DNA of 64,000 nucleotides from UBA1562 sp041653955 (lineage in GTDB: Bacteria; Omnitrophota; Gorgyraeia; Gygaellales; Profunditerraquicolaceae), in assembly GCA_041653955.1 (NCBI GenBank), contig JBAZEH010000004.1, forward strand, positions 6,802 to 70,801, in the 5' to 3' direction. Below, piece after piece: positions 41,185-49,585 of this stretch; the first letter of the stretch is position 1, and each line of letters opens with the position of its first letter. The position numbers were made by a program, and so were the translations under genes. The notes beneath the pieces were generated by a model. It saw only the letters and a list, made by a program, of their open reading frames with translations. It made no database searches and was not told where the DNA came from.

Positions 41185-42449
41185 CCCAATTAGAATATGC
41201 CTCAAAGAATATCATAACACCCCTGATGAAAAGGGCCGCCCTTATTGAAGGCAAAGACCCGCGCGCGATATTAAGGCTGATAAAAGAAGGCAGGGCGGTG
41301 ATCCTCAATAACCTTAAACGCAGGATAGCTAAGCCATGCGCCGTAGGTTATGGGCTCCGCACCAAGATAAACGCCAACATAGGGACCTCAACCGATAAAT
41401 CTTCCATTGATTACGAGTTAAAGAAAGCCGCTGTCGCCGTAAAATACGGGGCGGACACTATAATGGATTTAAGCGTAGGAGGCGGCCTGAGGAAGGTGAG
41501 GAGGGCGATATTAAAGGCATCCCCCGTGCCTGTAGGGACAGTCCCGATATATGAAATAGCCGTAAACGCGAAAAAAAATAACCGGGACCTGCTGGATTTC
41601 ACTTTTGAGGATATTCTCGGCACCCTGCAATCCCAGGCTGAAGACGGCGTTGATTTCTTTACCATTCACGCGGGAGTCACAATAAATACCCTGCGGGCCC
41701 TGAAAGAAAGAAAACGCCTGATGGGGATAGTTTCCAGGGGAGGGGCGATGCTCTCCGCCTGGATAAAGCGCCATAAAAAAGAAAACCCCTTTTACGAACA
41801 TTTTGACAGGATACTTGATATAGCGGCTGCTTATGATGTGACGCTTAGCCTGGGGGATGGATTAAGGCCCGGCTCAATAGTTGACGCGACTGATAAGGCG
41901 CAAATAGCGGAACTCAAGGCCCTCGGCAGCCTGGCAAGGCGCGCCCGCCAGAGAGGCGTGCAGGTAATGATAGAAGGCCCGGGGCATGTGCCGTTGGACC
42001 AGATAAAAAGGAATATGGAGCTTGAAAAGGATATTTGCGGCGGCGCCCCATTTTATGTCCTGGGCCCCCTGGTTACCGATATAGCCGCCGGATACGACCA
42101 TATAAGCAGCGCTATCGGAGGCGCTATAGCCGCGGCAGCGGGAGCCGACTTCTTATGCTATGTAACGCCTTCGGAACACCTTCGCCACCCTTCTATAGAA
42201 GACGTGCGCGAAGGGGTCATAGCCCACAGGATAGCGGCGCACGCGGCCGATATCGCGAAAGGGTCAAAACAGGCGATAGGATGGGACAGGGAGATGTCAG
42301 CCGCCCGCAAGAAACGCGACTGGAAAAAACAGATCTCGCTTTCCATAGACCCGCAGAAAGCAGAAATTTACAGAAGTTCGTCAAAACCGCACATATCAAA
42401 CGTATGCACCATGTGCGGAGATTACTGCTCTATTAAATTAACGGAATGA
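41160..42449 (+). CDS. thiC: Phosphomethylpyrimidine synthase
   Basis: A 429-aa radical-SAM enzyme converting AIR to HMP phosphate for thiamine. NANIGTSTDKSSIDYEL, FFTIHAGVT, LSLGDGLRPGSI, EGPGHVPLDQI and FLCYVTPSEHL are diagnostic. The C-terminal cluster motif reads CTMCGDYCSIK, i.e. Cx2Cx3C, one residue shorter than the classical Cx2Cx4C. No TPP riboswitch was recognised upstream. Overlaps the ThiD2-like gene by 25 nt. Confidence 0.95.
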   Translation: MPRAQKKMTQLEYASKNIITPLMKRAALIEGKDPRAILRLIKEGRAVILNNLKRRIAKPCAVGYGLRTKINANIGTSTDKSSIDYELKKAAVAVKYGADTIMDLSVGGGLRKVRRAILKASPVPVGTVPIYEIAVNAKKNNRDLLDFTFEDILGTLQSQAEDGVDFFTIHAGVTINTLRALKERKRLMGIVSRGGAMLSAWIKRHKKENPFYEHFDRILDIAAAYDVTLSLGDGLRPGSIVDATDKAQIAELKALGSLARRARQRGVQVMIEGPGHVPLDQIKRNMELEKDICGGAPFYVLGPLVTDIAAGYDHISSAIGGAIAAAAGADFLCYVTPSEHLRHPSIEDVREGVIAHRIAAHAADIAKGSKQAIGWDREMSAARKKRDWKKQISLSIDPQKAEIYRSSSKPHISNVCTMCGDYCSIKLTE

Positions 42450-42454
42450 CATAT

Positions 42455-42525
42455 GCGGGTGTAATTCAGTGGTAGAATGACAGCTTCCCAAGCTGTATAT
42501 GGCGGTTCGATTCCGCTCACCCGCT
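42455..42525 (+). tRNA. tRNA-Gly (anticodon CCC)
   Basis: A 71-nt cloverleaf: acceptor GCGGGTG pairs with CACCCGC (42518-42524), the anticodon stem ACAGC/GCTGT encloses loop TTCCCAA, giving anticodon CCC, and the T arm reads GGCGG-TTCGATT-CCGCT. Discriminator base T; no encoded CCA. It decodes GGG. It lies 5 nt after the thiC stop. Confidence 0.95.
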
Positions 42526-42564
42526 TAAAATTGATTATAAGGTAAGCGCGGTATCATATATCTT

Positions 42565-43230
42565 ATGTTTAATCTAAAACCCTCATCATATCTTATCGCT
42601 ATCGCCTCGCTGTTATTGCTCTCTGGCTGCGCCACATCCCCAGGCGCCGTATCGTCCCGTCCGCAGTTCAATATTCCGGGTATTTACCATACCGTAGAAA
42701 AAGGGCAGACCCTATGGAGAATATCCAAGACCTATAACGTAGACTTAGACGAGGTGGTGCGCATCAACCGCATACCCGATGCCGCGAACATAGAGCAGGG
42801 GCAGCTTATATTCATACCTTACGCTAAAAAGAAAACAGAAACTTTTAAATATTCCGCGGGAGAAGAATTTGAGTGGCCGCTAAGAGGCAGGGTAATAGCC
42901 GGCTTCGGACAGACCCATGACGATATGATCAATAAGGGGATAAATATAGAGCGCACGAGAAGCGAAGATGTGCTTGCTTCGCGCGGCGGCAAGGTAGTAT
43001 TTTATGACCCCGCATTTGAGAGGTTCGGAAAAACACTGATCATTGACCACGGTGATGGCTTTTCTACCGTCTACGCGGGGGTCTTTGACCTGTTCGTAAA
43101 AACCGGGGATTACGTAAAGAAGGGGGCGCTAATAGCGAAACTCGGGCCATCCCACAGGAAGGAACCATACCTGCACTTTGAGGTAAGGAAATCTCATATA
43201 CCCCAGAACCCTAATTTTTATTTACCGTGA
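42565..43230 (+). CDS. NlpD-like lipoprotein: LysM plus degenerate M23 domain
   Basis: A 221-aa lipoprotein. Signal sequence with lipobox LLLLSGCATSP, a LysM domain (YHTVEKGQTLWRISKTYNVD), then a LytM/M23 domain (EWPLRGRVIAGFGQTHDDM, NKGINIERT, YLHFEVR). The zinc ligands of active M23 peptidases (HxGxD and HxH) are changed to NKGIN and YLH, as in NlpD/EnvC amidase activators. Likely activates an amidase at division. No clear ribosome-binding site. Confidence 0.85.
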   Translation: MFNLKPSSYLIAIASLLLLSGCATSPGAVSSRPQFNIPGIYHTVEKGQTLWRISKTYNVDLDEVVRINRIPDAANIEQGQLIFIPYAKKKTETFKYSAGEEFEWPLRGRVIAGFGQTHDDMINKGINIERTRSEDVLASRGGKVVFYDPAFERFGKTLIIDHGDGFSTVYAGVFDLFVKTGDYVKKGALIAKLGPSHRKEPYLHFEVRKSHIPQNPNFYLP

Positions 43231-44828
43231 AAAGAGAAATATTATTCGGACGCAAAGATTACCTGGATATCCTGGATAAGCGCATAAGCGACTTAAGGGA
43301 GGGGTACCGCCAGAACCTCGCCATCATAGGGGATGAGTTCATAGGCAAAACCTCCATACTGTTCAATTTCCTGGACAATTTTTACGATAACCGCCTGGTA
43401 ATAACCTATATTGAGATAAGGCCGGAATCGCTTTCATCTTTTTCAAAGAGGTTTATCGGGGTCCTGCTCTATAACTTCCTCCTGAACAGCGGCGTCCCCC
43501 TGCAGGAAAATATTGATTACCTTATAGCCAAGTCCGAAAAATATATACCTAAGACAGTAGAAAAAATAAAATATATCCTTTCGGCCCTGGAAAGAAGGAA
43601 GAAAAACAATATTTTCTCCGAACTCCTTTCCCTGTTTGAGGCGATCAACCAGGAAACGGGAAAATCCTGCGTGGCGATATTTGACGAGTTCCACAACTTT
43701 GAGAATATGGGGGTAAAAGACCTTTATCCGGAATGGTCAAAACTTCTTATTACGCAGAAGAATACGATGTATATAATCGCCAGCTCCAGGAAGATAAAGG
43801 CGAAGTCCATACTTTCAAAGAACCTTTCCCTGCTTTTCGGGAACTTTGAGATAATAATGGTTGAACCCTTTGATATAAATACGAGCGAAGAGTATCTCAA
43901 CAGCCGGCTCGCGGGCACCGGACTTAGCGCGGAATTTAAGAAGTTCATCATAAATTTTTCCGGCGGGGTGCCGTTCTATCTGGATATGTTCTCCAAGGAA
44001 CTGCTTAAGGTAAACCCGTCAGGGCTGGTGGATATGCTTGAAGAGCTCCTCTTTATGCCCACGGGCATATTGAACCAGAAGTTCTCCGCGTACCTGAAAC
44101 GCTTCCTTGATATACCTTACAGCCAGGATTATATCTCCATACTTTACCTGATATCTGAAGGGCATAACCGGCTTAAGGATATCGGGCATATCCTGCGCAA
44201 GCAGCGCAAGGAGCTGCTGGCGAGGGCAAACTATCTGGCGGAGATGGACGCGATAAGCCGTAACGGAGATTTCCTGAACATAAATGACCGCGTATTCTCT
44301 TTTTGGATAAGGTTTGTATACCAAGAGAAACTGCAATCCCTTACCTTTGATTCAAGGAATCAGAAGGTCGCCTTCAGGGATAAAATAGAAAATATGATAC
44401 AGGAGTTCCTCTCAAGCGACAGCAAGAGCCCCGTAGAGAGGACCGTAGAGTTAATGCACCTGTTTGGGGATGACACGATACATATGGAAAAGAAACGCGT
44501 CAGGCTGACGCATTTCAGGGAAATAAAGGCAATGGAATTCCATAACCGCTGCTTAAGGGACGGGGTGATCGGGCGCTCGCATGATGACCTTTGGATAATC
44601 GCCTTTAAGCGCGGGGCCCTGACCGAAGAAGATATCATAGAGTTTTCAAGGGAATGCAAGAAGTACCGCCAGAAAACGCAGAAGAAGATAATAGTCACCC
44701 TTGAAGATATAGACAGCAATACCCGCCTAAGGGCGCTTGAAGAGAAGATATTGGCCTGGGACATGAATAAACTGAACCAGCTTTTTGACCTTTTCTCCAA
44801 ACCCAGGATAATAACCTGTAAACAATGA
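43227..44828 (+). CDS. STAND-type ATPase with DUF234-like C-terminus
   Basis: A 533-aa NTPase. Walker A GDEFIGKTS near residue 37, Walker B CVAIFDEFHNF, then a helical region with GGVPFYLDMFSKELL, a winged-helix-like part (HNRLKDIGHILRKQRKELL) and VFSFWIRFVYQEKL, similar to the DUF234 end of archaeal ATPases (PF01637). The last 150 residues resemble a restriction-endonuclease-like fold (RVRLTHFREIKAMEFH to RGALTEEDIIEF) only weakly. Function unknown. GTG start overlaps the previous gene. Confidence 0.65.
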   Translation: MKREILFGRKDYLDILDKRISDLREGYRQNLAIIGDEFIGKTSILFNFLDNFYDNRLVITYIEIRPESLSSFSKRFIGVLLYNFLLNSGVPLQENIDYLIAKSEKYIPKTVEKIKYILSALERRKKNNIFSELLSLFEAINQETGKSCVAIFDEFHNFENMGVKDLYPEWSKLLITQKNTMYIIASSRKIKAKSILSKNLSLLFGNFEIIMVEPFDINTSEEYLNSRLAGTGLSAEFKKFIINFSGGVPFYLDMFSKELLKVNPSGLVDMLEELLFMPTGILNQKFSAYLKRFLDIPYSQDYISILYLISEGHNRLKDIGHILRKQRKELLARANYLAEMDAISRNGDFLNINDRVFSFWIRFVYQEKLQSLTFDSRNQKVAFRDKIENMIQEFLSSDSKSPVERTVELMHLFGDDTIHMEKKRVRLTHFREIKAMEFHNRCLRDGVIGRSHDDLWIIAFKRGALTEEDIIEFSRECKKYRQKTQKKIIVTLEDIDSNTRLRALEEKILAWDMNKLNQLFDLFSKPRIITCKQ

Positions 44829-45313
44829 AAATAGGGGTTATTTCGGATACGCATATACCTGACCGCACGGAGGATATCCCCGCCGAGATACTTGAAGCAT
44901 TTAAGGGGGTTGATATGGTCATCCATGCCGGCGACCTCGTGGAGTACGGGGTAATAGATAAGTTAAAAAGCGTATGCAAAGACGTAAGGGCGGTGTGGGG
45001 GAATATGGACCCTTACGACGTCAGGAAGCGCCTCCCCGATAAAGAGATCATAAAGATAGGGAAGTACCGCGTAGGGGTCACGCACGGCTACGGCCACCCT
45101 TCAAAGCTCGTAGATATGATGGAAGATATATTCAGAAACGACGGCGTGGACCTGGTAATATTCGGCCATTCCCATTCTGCCATCAGCGAAAAAAGGGGGA
45201 ACACGATATATTTCAACCCCGGCAGCGCTACAGATAAGGTATACGCTAAATATAACTCATACGGCATAATCGAAATAAACGACAAAATAGACACAAAGAT
45301 AGTGAGGATATAA
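44825..45313 (+). CDS. YfcE-type metallophosphodiesterase
   Basis: A 162-aa calcineurin-like phosphoesterase. Metal-site motifs in order: SDTHIPD, HAGDLVEYG, WGNMDPYD, VTHGYGHPSK and FGHSHSAISEK, then NPGSATD. Length fits the MJ0936/YfcE group acting on phosphodiester bonds. Natural substrate unknown. ATGA overlap with the ATPase gene. Confidence 0.88.
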   Translation: MKIGVISDTHIPDRTEDIPAEILEAFKGVDMVIHAGDLVEYGVIDKLKSVCKDVRAVWGNMDPYDVRKRLPDKEIIKIGKYRVGVTHGYGHPSKLVDMMEDIFRNDGVDLVIFGHSHSAISEKRGNTIYFNPGSATDKVYAKYNSYGIIEINDKIDTKIVRI

Positions 45314-45778
45314 ATGGATAGGCTTTGGGCGCCCTGGAGGATCGGGTATATAAAAAAGAAGAAAAAGAAGAAGGGCTGCGTATTCTGCTCGGCCCTGAAG
45401 GGGAATGATTACGTCGTGCTGAAGAGCAAATATTCTTTTGCCCTGCTTAATATTTTCCCGTATAATAACGGCCATACGATGGTATCTCCCATAAGGCATA
45501 TAAAAGAGCTGTCTAAGCTGAACGAAAAAGAAGCGCTTGATATATTTCACACGGTAAACAAGGTAAAAAAAATACTGGATAAGGTCCTCAAGCCACACGG
45601 TTACAATATCGGGATGAATACGTCGGAAAGCGCCGGGGCGGGAGAGGCGGGGCATATGCATATACATATAGTCCCGCGCTGGAAAGGCGATACCAATTTT
45701 ATTACTTCTTTATCCGGCACAAAGGTTATCTCGCAATCCCTGGATGAACTGCACAAACAGATGAAAAAGGCATGCTGA
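45314..45778 (+). CDS. HIT family hydrolase/phosphorylase
   Basis: A 154-aa HIT protein. It begins MDRLWAPWRIGYIKK and has CVFC, then NIGMNTSESAGAGEAGHMHIH ending HMHIHIVPRWKGDTNF, the HxHxHxxPRW form seen in Ap4A-phosphorylase-like proteins. Probable diadenosine polyphosphate or AMP-conjugate cleavage. Directly abuts the phosphoesterase gene. Confidence 0.9.
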   Translation: MDRLWAPWRIGYIKKKKKKKGCVFCSALKGNDYVVLKSKYSFALLNIFPYNNGHTMVSPIRHIKELSKLNEKEALDIFHTVNKVKKILDKVLKPHGYNIGMNTSESAGAGEAGHMHIHIVPRWKGDTNFITSLSGTKVISQSLDELHKQMKKAC

Positions 45779-46926
45779 ACCAGAAACGCATAAAAGAGCT
45801 TGAGGATTACCTGCTGGCCCCTTACGCTATGAAAAGTTATGATACGCGGGGGCGCGTCCATAAGGAGAAAGAGCATCCATACAGATCGGCATACCAGAGG
45901 GACCGCGACAGGATAATCCACTCCGCCGCGTTCAGGCGCCTGGAATACAAAACCCAGGTATTCGTGAACCATGAGGGTGATTACTACCGCACGAGGCTCA
46001 CGCATACGATGGAAGTCGCGCAGATCGCAAGGACAATAGCTTCTACCTTGAGGCTTAACGTTGACCTGACGGAAGCAATAGCGCTGGCGCATGACCTTGG
46101 CCATACGCCTTTCGGCCACTCGGGGGAAGACGCCCTTAACGAACTGATGAAGATGCACGGAGGGTTTAACCATAACCTGCACGGGTTAAGGGTAGTGGAC
46201 CTCCTGGAAGAAAGGTATATAGATTTCCCCGGGCTTAACTTAAGCTGGGAGGTAAGGGAAGGGATAATAAAACATTCTACCGATTTTGACAAGTCCGTAA
46301 AGATAAAAGGGCTGGCGCCCAAAGAGATGCCTACCCTGGAAACGCAGGTCGTTGATATAGCAGACGAGATAGCTTACGATAACCATGACCTTGATGACGG
46401 GATAACCTCCGGGCTCCTTAAGGAGGGGGACCTTAAAAAACTCTCCCTCTGGGATAAAATAAGTAAGGAAACCGACAAAAATTATGATAGAATATCAGAT
46501 GAGAAGAGAAAATACCTTCTTATACGCTCTTTAATAGACCTGCAGGTTACCGACCTTATAAGGGAAACAGAGCAGATAATCAGGAAACTGGGGCTGAAAA
46601 CCTGCGCCAATGTCAAAAAGCTTGATAGAAAGATCGTAGCTTTCAGCAGGCCGATGCAGGAACTAAGGAAACCGCTGCGCTCATTCCTGAAAGAGAACCT
46701 TTACCAGCATTACCGCGTAATAAGGATGAGCCATAAGGCGAAGCGTTTTATCCAGGAGATGTTCAATATATATTTAAAGAACCCCCGGCAGCTGCCTTCG
46801 CACATACAGAAGAATATGCCCGAGGCAGGGGTAAGGCGGGTAATATGCGATTATATCGCCGGGATGACAGACAGGTACGCGTTAGATGAATACAAGAAGC
46901 TATTTGACCCCTACGAAAAAGTATAA
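45772..46926 (+). CDS. dgt: Deoxyguanosinetriphosphate triphosphohydrolase-like HD protein
   Basis: A 384-aa HD-domain enzyme. FRRLEYKTQVFVNHEGDYYR, RLTHTMEVAQIARTIA, LAHDLGHTPFGHSGEDAL and IADEIAYDNHDLDDG show the H-HD-D metal motif and dGTPase-type core. It removes triphosphate from dNTPs. Overlaps both the HIT gene (7 nt) and the HD-GYP gene (41 nt). Confidence 0.92.
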   Translation: MLNQKRIKELEDYLLAPYAMKSYDTRGRVHKEKEHPYRSAYQRDRDRIIHSAAFRRLEYKTQVFVNHEGDYYRTRLTHTMEVAQIARTIASTLRLNVDLTEAIALAHDLGHTPFGHSGEDALNELMKMHGGFNHNLHGLRVVDLLEERYIDFPGLNLSWEVREGIIKHSTDFDKSVKIKGLAPKEMPTLETQVVDIADEIAYDNHDLDDGITSGLLKEGDLKKLSLWDKISKETDKNYDRISDEKRKYLLIRSLIDLQVTDLIRETEQIIRKLGLKTCANVKKLDRKIVAFSRPMQELRKPLRSFLKENLYQHYRVIRMSHKAKRFIQEMFNIYLKNPRQLPSHIQKNMPEAGVRRVICDYIAGMTDRYALDEYKKLFDPYEKV

Positions 46927-47959
46927 AACACTTATTTCCGCTATCCACGCTATTTACCGCCTGGTAAATTCAACCTTTGAATTGAAGGACCTGGTAATAA
47001 GGCTGGACAGGCTTGTCTGCCAGATATTCAATTCGCAATATTGCCTGATAGCGCTCTTAGACCCTGCCAAGCACCATTGCATGTTAAGATGCCTGGCGAC
47101 CGGAAAAAAAAGGTATGTAATGGATAAGAAGGCTGTCTTATCCAACAGGATAGAGAAAAGGATAATAAAAAAGCTTACCGTAGTCAGGCAGGAGAGGATG
47201 CTGGGGATACCCCTCATCTCCGAGGATATCAGCGGCTTAATAATCATCAAGAGGGATAAGAAAAACCCTCCATTTGACAAATTTGACGAAGAGATGCTGA
47301 TGACCATAGGCGAACAGGCAATAATAGGCCTAAGGACACTTCAACTGTATGATGAACAGCAAAAGTTAGCCCTGGGGAGCATAAAATCACTGGTTACCCT
47401 GCTGGATACAAGAGTCCCGCAGGAGTACACGCACTCCCCTTACTTCAGCCATCTGGTCGGGATAATAGCCAACCAGATGCACCTTGACACTAAACAGGTA
47501 GAGAGCCTTAAATATGCCAGCATGCTGCATGACGCAGGAAAAGCGGATATACCTATGCAAATACTCACTAAAACCTCTAAACTTACCCCTTATGAGTATA
47601 AGATAATCAAGAGGCACCCGCTTGCCGGAGCGCATATATTAAGGCACCTGCAGATATTAAGGCCGGCTATACCGATAATAATGCACCACCATGAAAAGTA
47701 TAACGGGACAGGCTATCCTTCAAGGCTCAAGAAAGGCCAGATACCGCTGGGAGCCCGCATTATGGCAGTAGCCGACGCCTTTGAGGCTATGGTATACGGA
47801 AGGCCTTACAGGGAGAGGATAGATATACACTCCGCGGTAAAAGAGATAAAAAAGAAGAGCGGCTCGCAGTTTGACCCTAAGGTAGTAGAGGCATTCCTTA
47901 AGGTGGTCAAAAAGATAAAAACAAAAAAATATTTGCAAACCGGCAGCAAAAAGTTATAA
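46886..47959 (+). CDS. GAF-like plus HD-GYP phosphodiesterase
   Basis: A 357-aa signalling protein. Residues 10-150 look like a GAF domain (LISAIHAIYRLVNSTFELKD, then MLMTIGEQAIIGLRTLQL). The HD-GYP domain has HDAGKADIPMQIL, HHEKYNGTGYPSRLKKGQIP and ARIMAVADAFEAM. HD-GYP enzymes hydrolyse cyclic di-GMP; with a PilZ protein at 52892 a c-di-GMP circuit is plausible. ATG 46886 lies within dgt; TTG 46904 is an alternative start. Confidence 0.88.
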   Translation: MNTRSYLTPTKKYKTLISAIHAIYRLVNSTFELKDLVIRLDRLVCQIFNSQYCLIALLDPAKHHCMLRCLATGKKRYVMDKKAVLSNRIEKRIIKKLTVVRQERMLGIPLISEDISGLIIIKRDKKNPPFDKFDEEMLMTIGEQAIIGLRTLQLYDEQQKLALGSIKSLVTLLDTRVPQEYTHSPYFSHLVGIIANQMHLDTKQVESLKYASMLHDAGKADIPMQILTKTSKLTPYEYKIIKRHPLAGAHILRHLQILRPAIPIIMHHHEKYNGTGYPSRLKKGQIPLGARIMAVADAFEAMVYGRPYRERIDIHSAVKEIKKKSGSQFDPKVVEAFLKVVKKIKTKKYLQTGSKKL

Positions 47960-47960
47960 T
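47932..47960 (+). promoter_or_regulatory. Promoter directly in front of the SPOR gene
   Basis: TTTGCA (47932-47937), 17-bp spacer, perfect TATAAT (47955-47960). The -10 ends 8 nt before ATG 47969 and no ribosome-binding site intervenes, consistent with a leaderless transcript. Confidence 0.55.
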
Positions 47961-47968
47961 AAATTATT

Positions 47969-48493
47969 ATGGAAGACCGCGGCCAGTTAGAGTTATTTTC
48001 GCAGGCAAAGGGGGATATCCAGGTAAAGACGCGCGTCCCGGGCACCTTCAGGCTGCGGATATCCAAATATGAAAAAACTATCCTTTTTGTCATAGTTTTC
48101 GCGTTAATAAGCATCATATCTTTTTCTCTTGGGGTAGAAAAAGGCAGGAAATCAGCGCTCTTGAAAGTATCCGCCCCAAAGTTTGACCTGGCTGTAAAAC
48201 AGCAGGCCCAGCCGGCACTCCCCGCTCCCGAAAAAAAACAGCAGGCAGAAGAGAAAAGCGGGCTTCAGGAATATATAGACAGCTATACGATACAGGTAGC
48301 GTCTTTTTCAAAGAGGGTGAACGCGCAGAAGGAAGCCGATAACCTGAAAAAGAAAGGCTTGTCTGCGCTTGTATTAGTAAAGGGTAAGTTCAGCATCGTA
48401 TGCGTTGGGAACTTCTCAAACAAGGAAGAAGCGGAATCGTTTCTGCCAAAACTAAGAAAGCAATATCAGGATTGCCGTATAAGGAGGTTATGA
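47969..48493 (+). CDS. SPOR-domain membrane protein
   Basis: A 174-aa protein. A cytoplasmic N-terminus, one transmembrane helix (TILFVIVFALISIISFSLGV, about residues 32-51), an Ala/Gln/Pro linker and a C-terminal SPOR domain (YTIQVASFSKRVNAQKEADN, then FSIVCVGNFSNKEEAESFLP). SPOR domains bind glycan strands lacking stem peptides at division sites, so it likely functions in septation. Confidence 0.88.
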   Translation: MEDRGQLELFSQAKGDIQVKTRVPGTFRLRISKYEKTILFVIVFALISIISFSLGVEKGRKSALLKVSAPKFDLAVKQQAQPALPAPEKKQQAEEKSGLQEYIDSYTIQVASFSKRVNAQKEADNLKKKGLSALVLVKGKFSIVCVGNFSNKEEAESFLPKLRKQYQDCRIRRL

Positions 48494-48497
48494 GTTT

Positions 48498-48770
48498 ATG
48501 TCCATACATCCATCATTAAAATCATCAGCCAAAGACAAAAAACAACAGTCTGTAATGAAGCGCTCCGAGCGCTTAAGGATCATGCAGGAAAAGGAAGAGT
48601 GGAAGCCCGGGGATAAAGTATTCGGCCTCCCCAAGATAAAGACCATAAAGATAAAGGTCAAGAAAGAAAAGACAGCGGAGAAACCCGCGGAGGGAGCAGC
48701 TGAAGGTGCAGCCCCTGCCGCAGGCGCGGCAAAAGAGCAGGCCCCTGCTAAAGGCGCCGCCAAGAAATAA
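48498..48770 (+). CDS. PVC-type small basic protein (TIGR04137-like)
   Basis: A 90-aa basic protein. MSIHPSLKSSAKDKKQQSVM followed by KRSERLRIMQEKEEWKPGDK matches the small basic protein found throughout Verrucomicrobia, Planctomycetes and Chlamydiae. Residues 1-60 are the conserved part; the last 30 are an Ala/Lys-rich low-complexity tail (AEGAAEGAAPAAGAAKEQAP). Function unknown, suspected nucleic-acid or ribosome association. A GGAGGTT site lies upstream. Confidence 0.9.
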   Translation: MSIHPSLKSSAKDKKQQSVMKRSERLRIMQEKEEWKPGDKVFGLPKIKTIKIKVKKEKTAEKPAEGAAEGAAPAAGAAKEQAPAKGAAKK

Positions 48771-49585
48771 TGCCCTTACTGAATAAGATACTTATATGCG
48801 CTGCGGGTATACTGTTCATCCCGCTCGCCTCATTCGCGGCAAAAGAACAGGCGCCTATAGAACAGCCGGAGGCGGCTATGCCTGCCCCCATACAAAAGCC
48901 CATCTTATTCCAGGGAGAGGTAACCTCTGATAATATAAACGTCCGCGCCGATTCAACTGTCAGCTCTGATATGATCTGCGAGATCAATGAAGGGGATACG
49001 GTTGAGGTAATAAAAGAAGTTTACGAGTGGTATAAGATACGCCTGCCCAAGAGCGCTCCCGCTTATATCAGCAGGAACCTGGTTGAGCCGATCGACGGAA
49101 AAACCGCGAAGGTTAAGAAGAATAATGTAAATATACGCCTCAAGCCTGACCTTGCGGCGCCCATACTCGGGCGGGTGAATAAAAATGAGGTGATCAAGCT
49201 GGCCGAAGAGCTGGTCGGCTGGTATAAGATAGAACCTCCCAGCGGGGCCTCCGGCTGGGTGCATAAGAATTTCATCGTCAAGGCTGACCCTGCCAAGGGA
49301 AAGAAAAAAGAAGAGGCGAATTTAGCCGGTAAAACCGATGAGGAGTCCGCCGAAACAATGGGTATCTCCGTTGAAGGTGTTATCAAACCGTACGGGAGGG
49401 TATTCAGGCGGGTAGCCACGCATAAGCTCATTACCGAGGATAAAAAAATATTTTTATTAAAGGGGAGCAGGTCAAGCCTTGACAGCCTTAATAACAACAG
49501 GGTAAAAGTAACCGGCAAACTGGACCGCGAAGAACATCACAAGTACCCTGTCATTGAAATACAAAAGATAGAGGCCCTGGATTGA
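48770..49585 (+). CDS. Secreted protein with two bacterial SH3 domains
   Basis: A 271-aa exported protein. Signal peptide MPLLNKILICAAGILFIPLASFA, a short Pro/Ala linker, SH3_3 domains at about 45-105 (DNINVRADSTVSSDMICEI) and 112-172 (NNVNIRLKPDLAAPILGRV), and a C-terminal small beta-domain (GVIKPYGRVFRRVATHKLI, VKVTGKLDREEH). Likely binds peptidoglycan or another periplasmic ligand. Confidence 0.82.
   Translation: MPLLNKILICAAGILFIPLASFAAKEQAPIEQPEAAMPAPIQKPILFQGEVTSDNINVRADSTVSSDMICEINEGDTVEVIKEVYEWYKIRLPKSAPAYISRNLVEPIDGKTAKVKKNNVNIRLKPDLAAPILGRVNKNEVIKLAEELVGWYKIEPPSGASGWVHKNFIVKADPAKGKKKEEANLAGKTDEESAETMGISVEGVIKPYGRVFRRVATHKLITEDKKIFLLKGSRSSLDSLNNNRVKVTGKLDREEHHKYPVIEIQKIEALD

Noticed and set aside
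42035..42436. 133-codon open frame inside thiC
   Set aside because: It is a plus-strand shadow of ThiC with an Arg/Pro-rich, non-protein-like composition.
42531..42564. Leaderless promoter for the NlpD-like gene
   Set aside because: TTGATT is followed by poor -10 candidates with wrong spacing; not strong enough to list.
48725..48856. Near-identical 20-nt stretches encoding AAKEQAP in two neighbouring genes
   Set aside because: The match is short and both are Ala-rich; chance or a small local duplication, not a repeat element.
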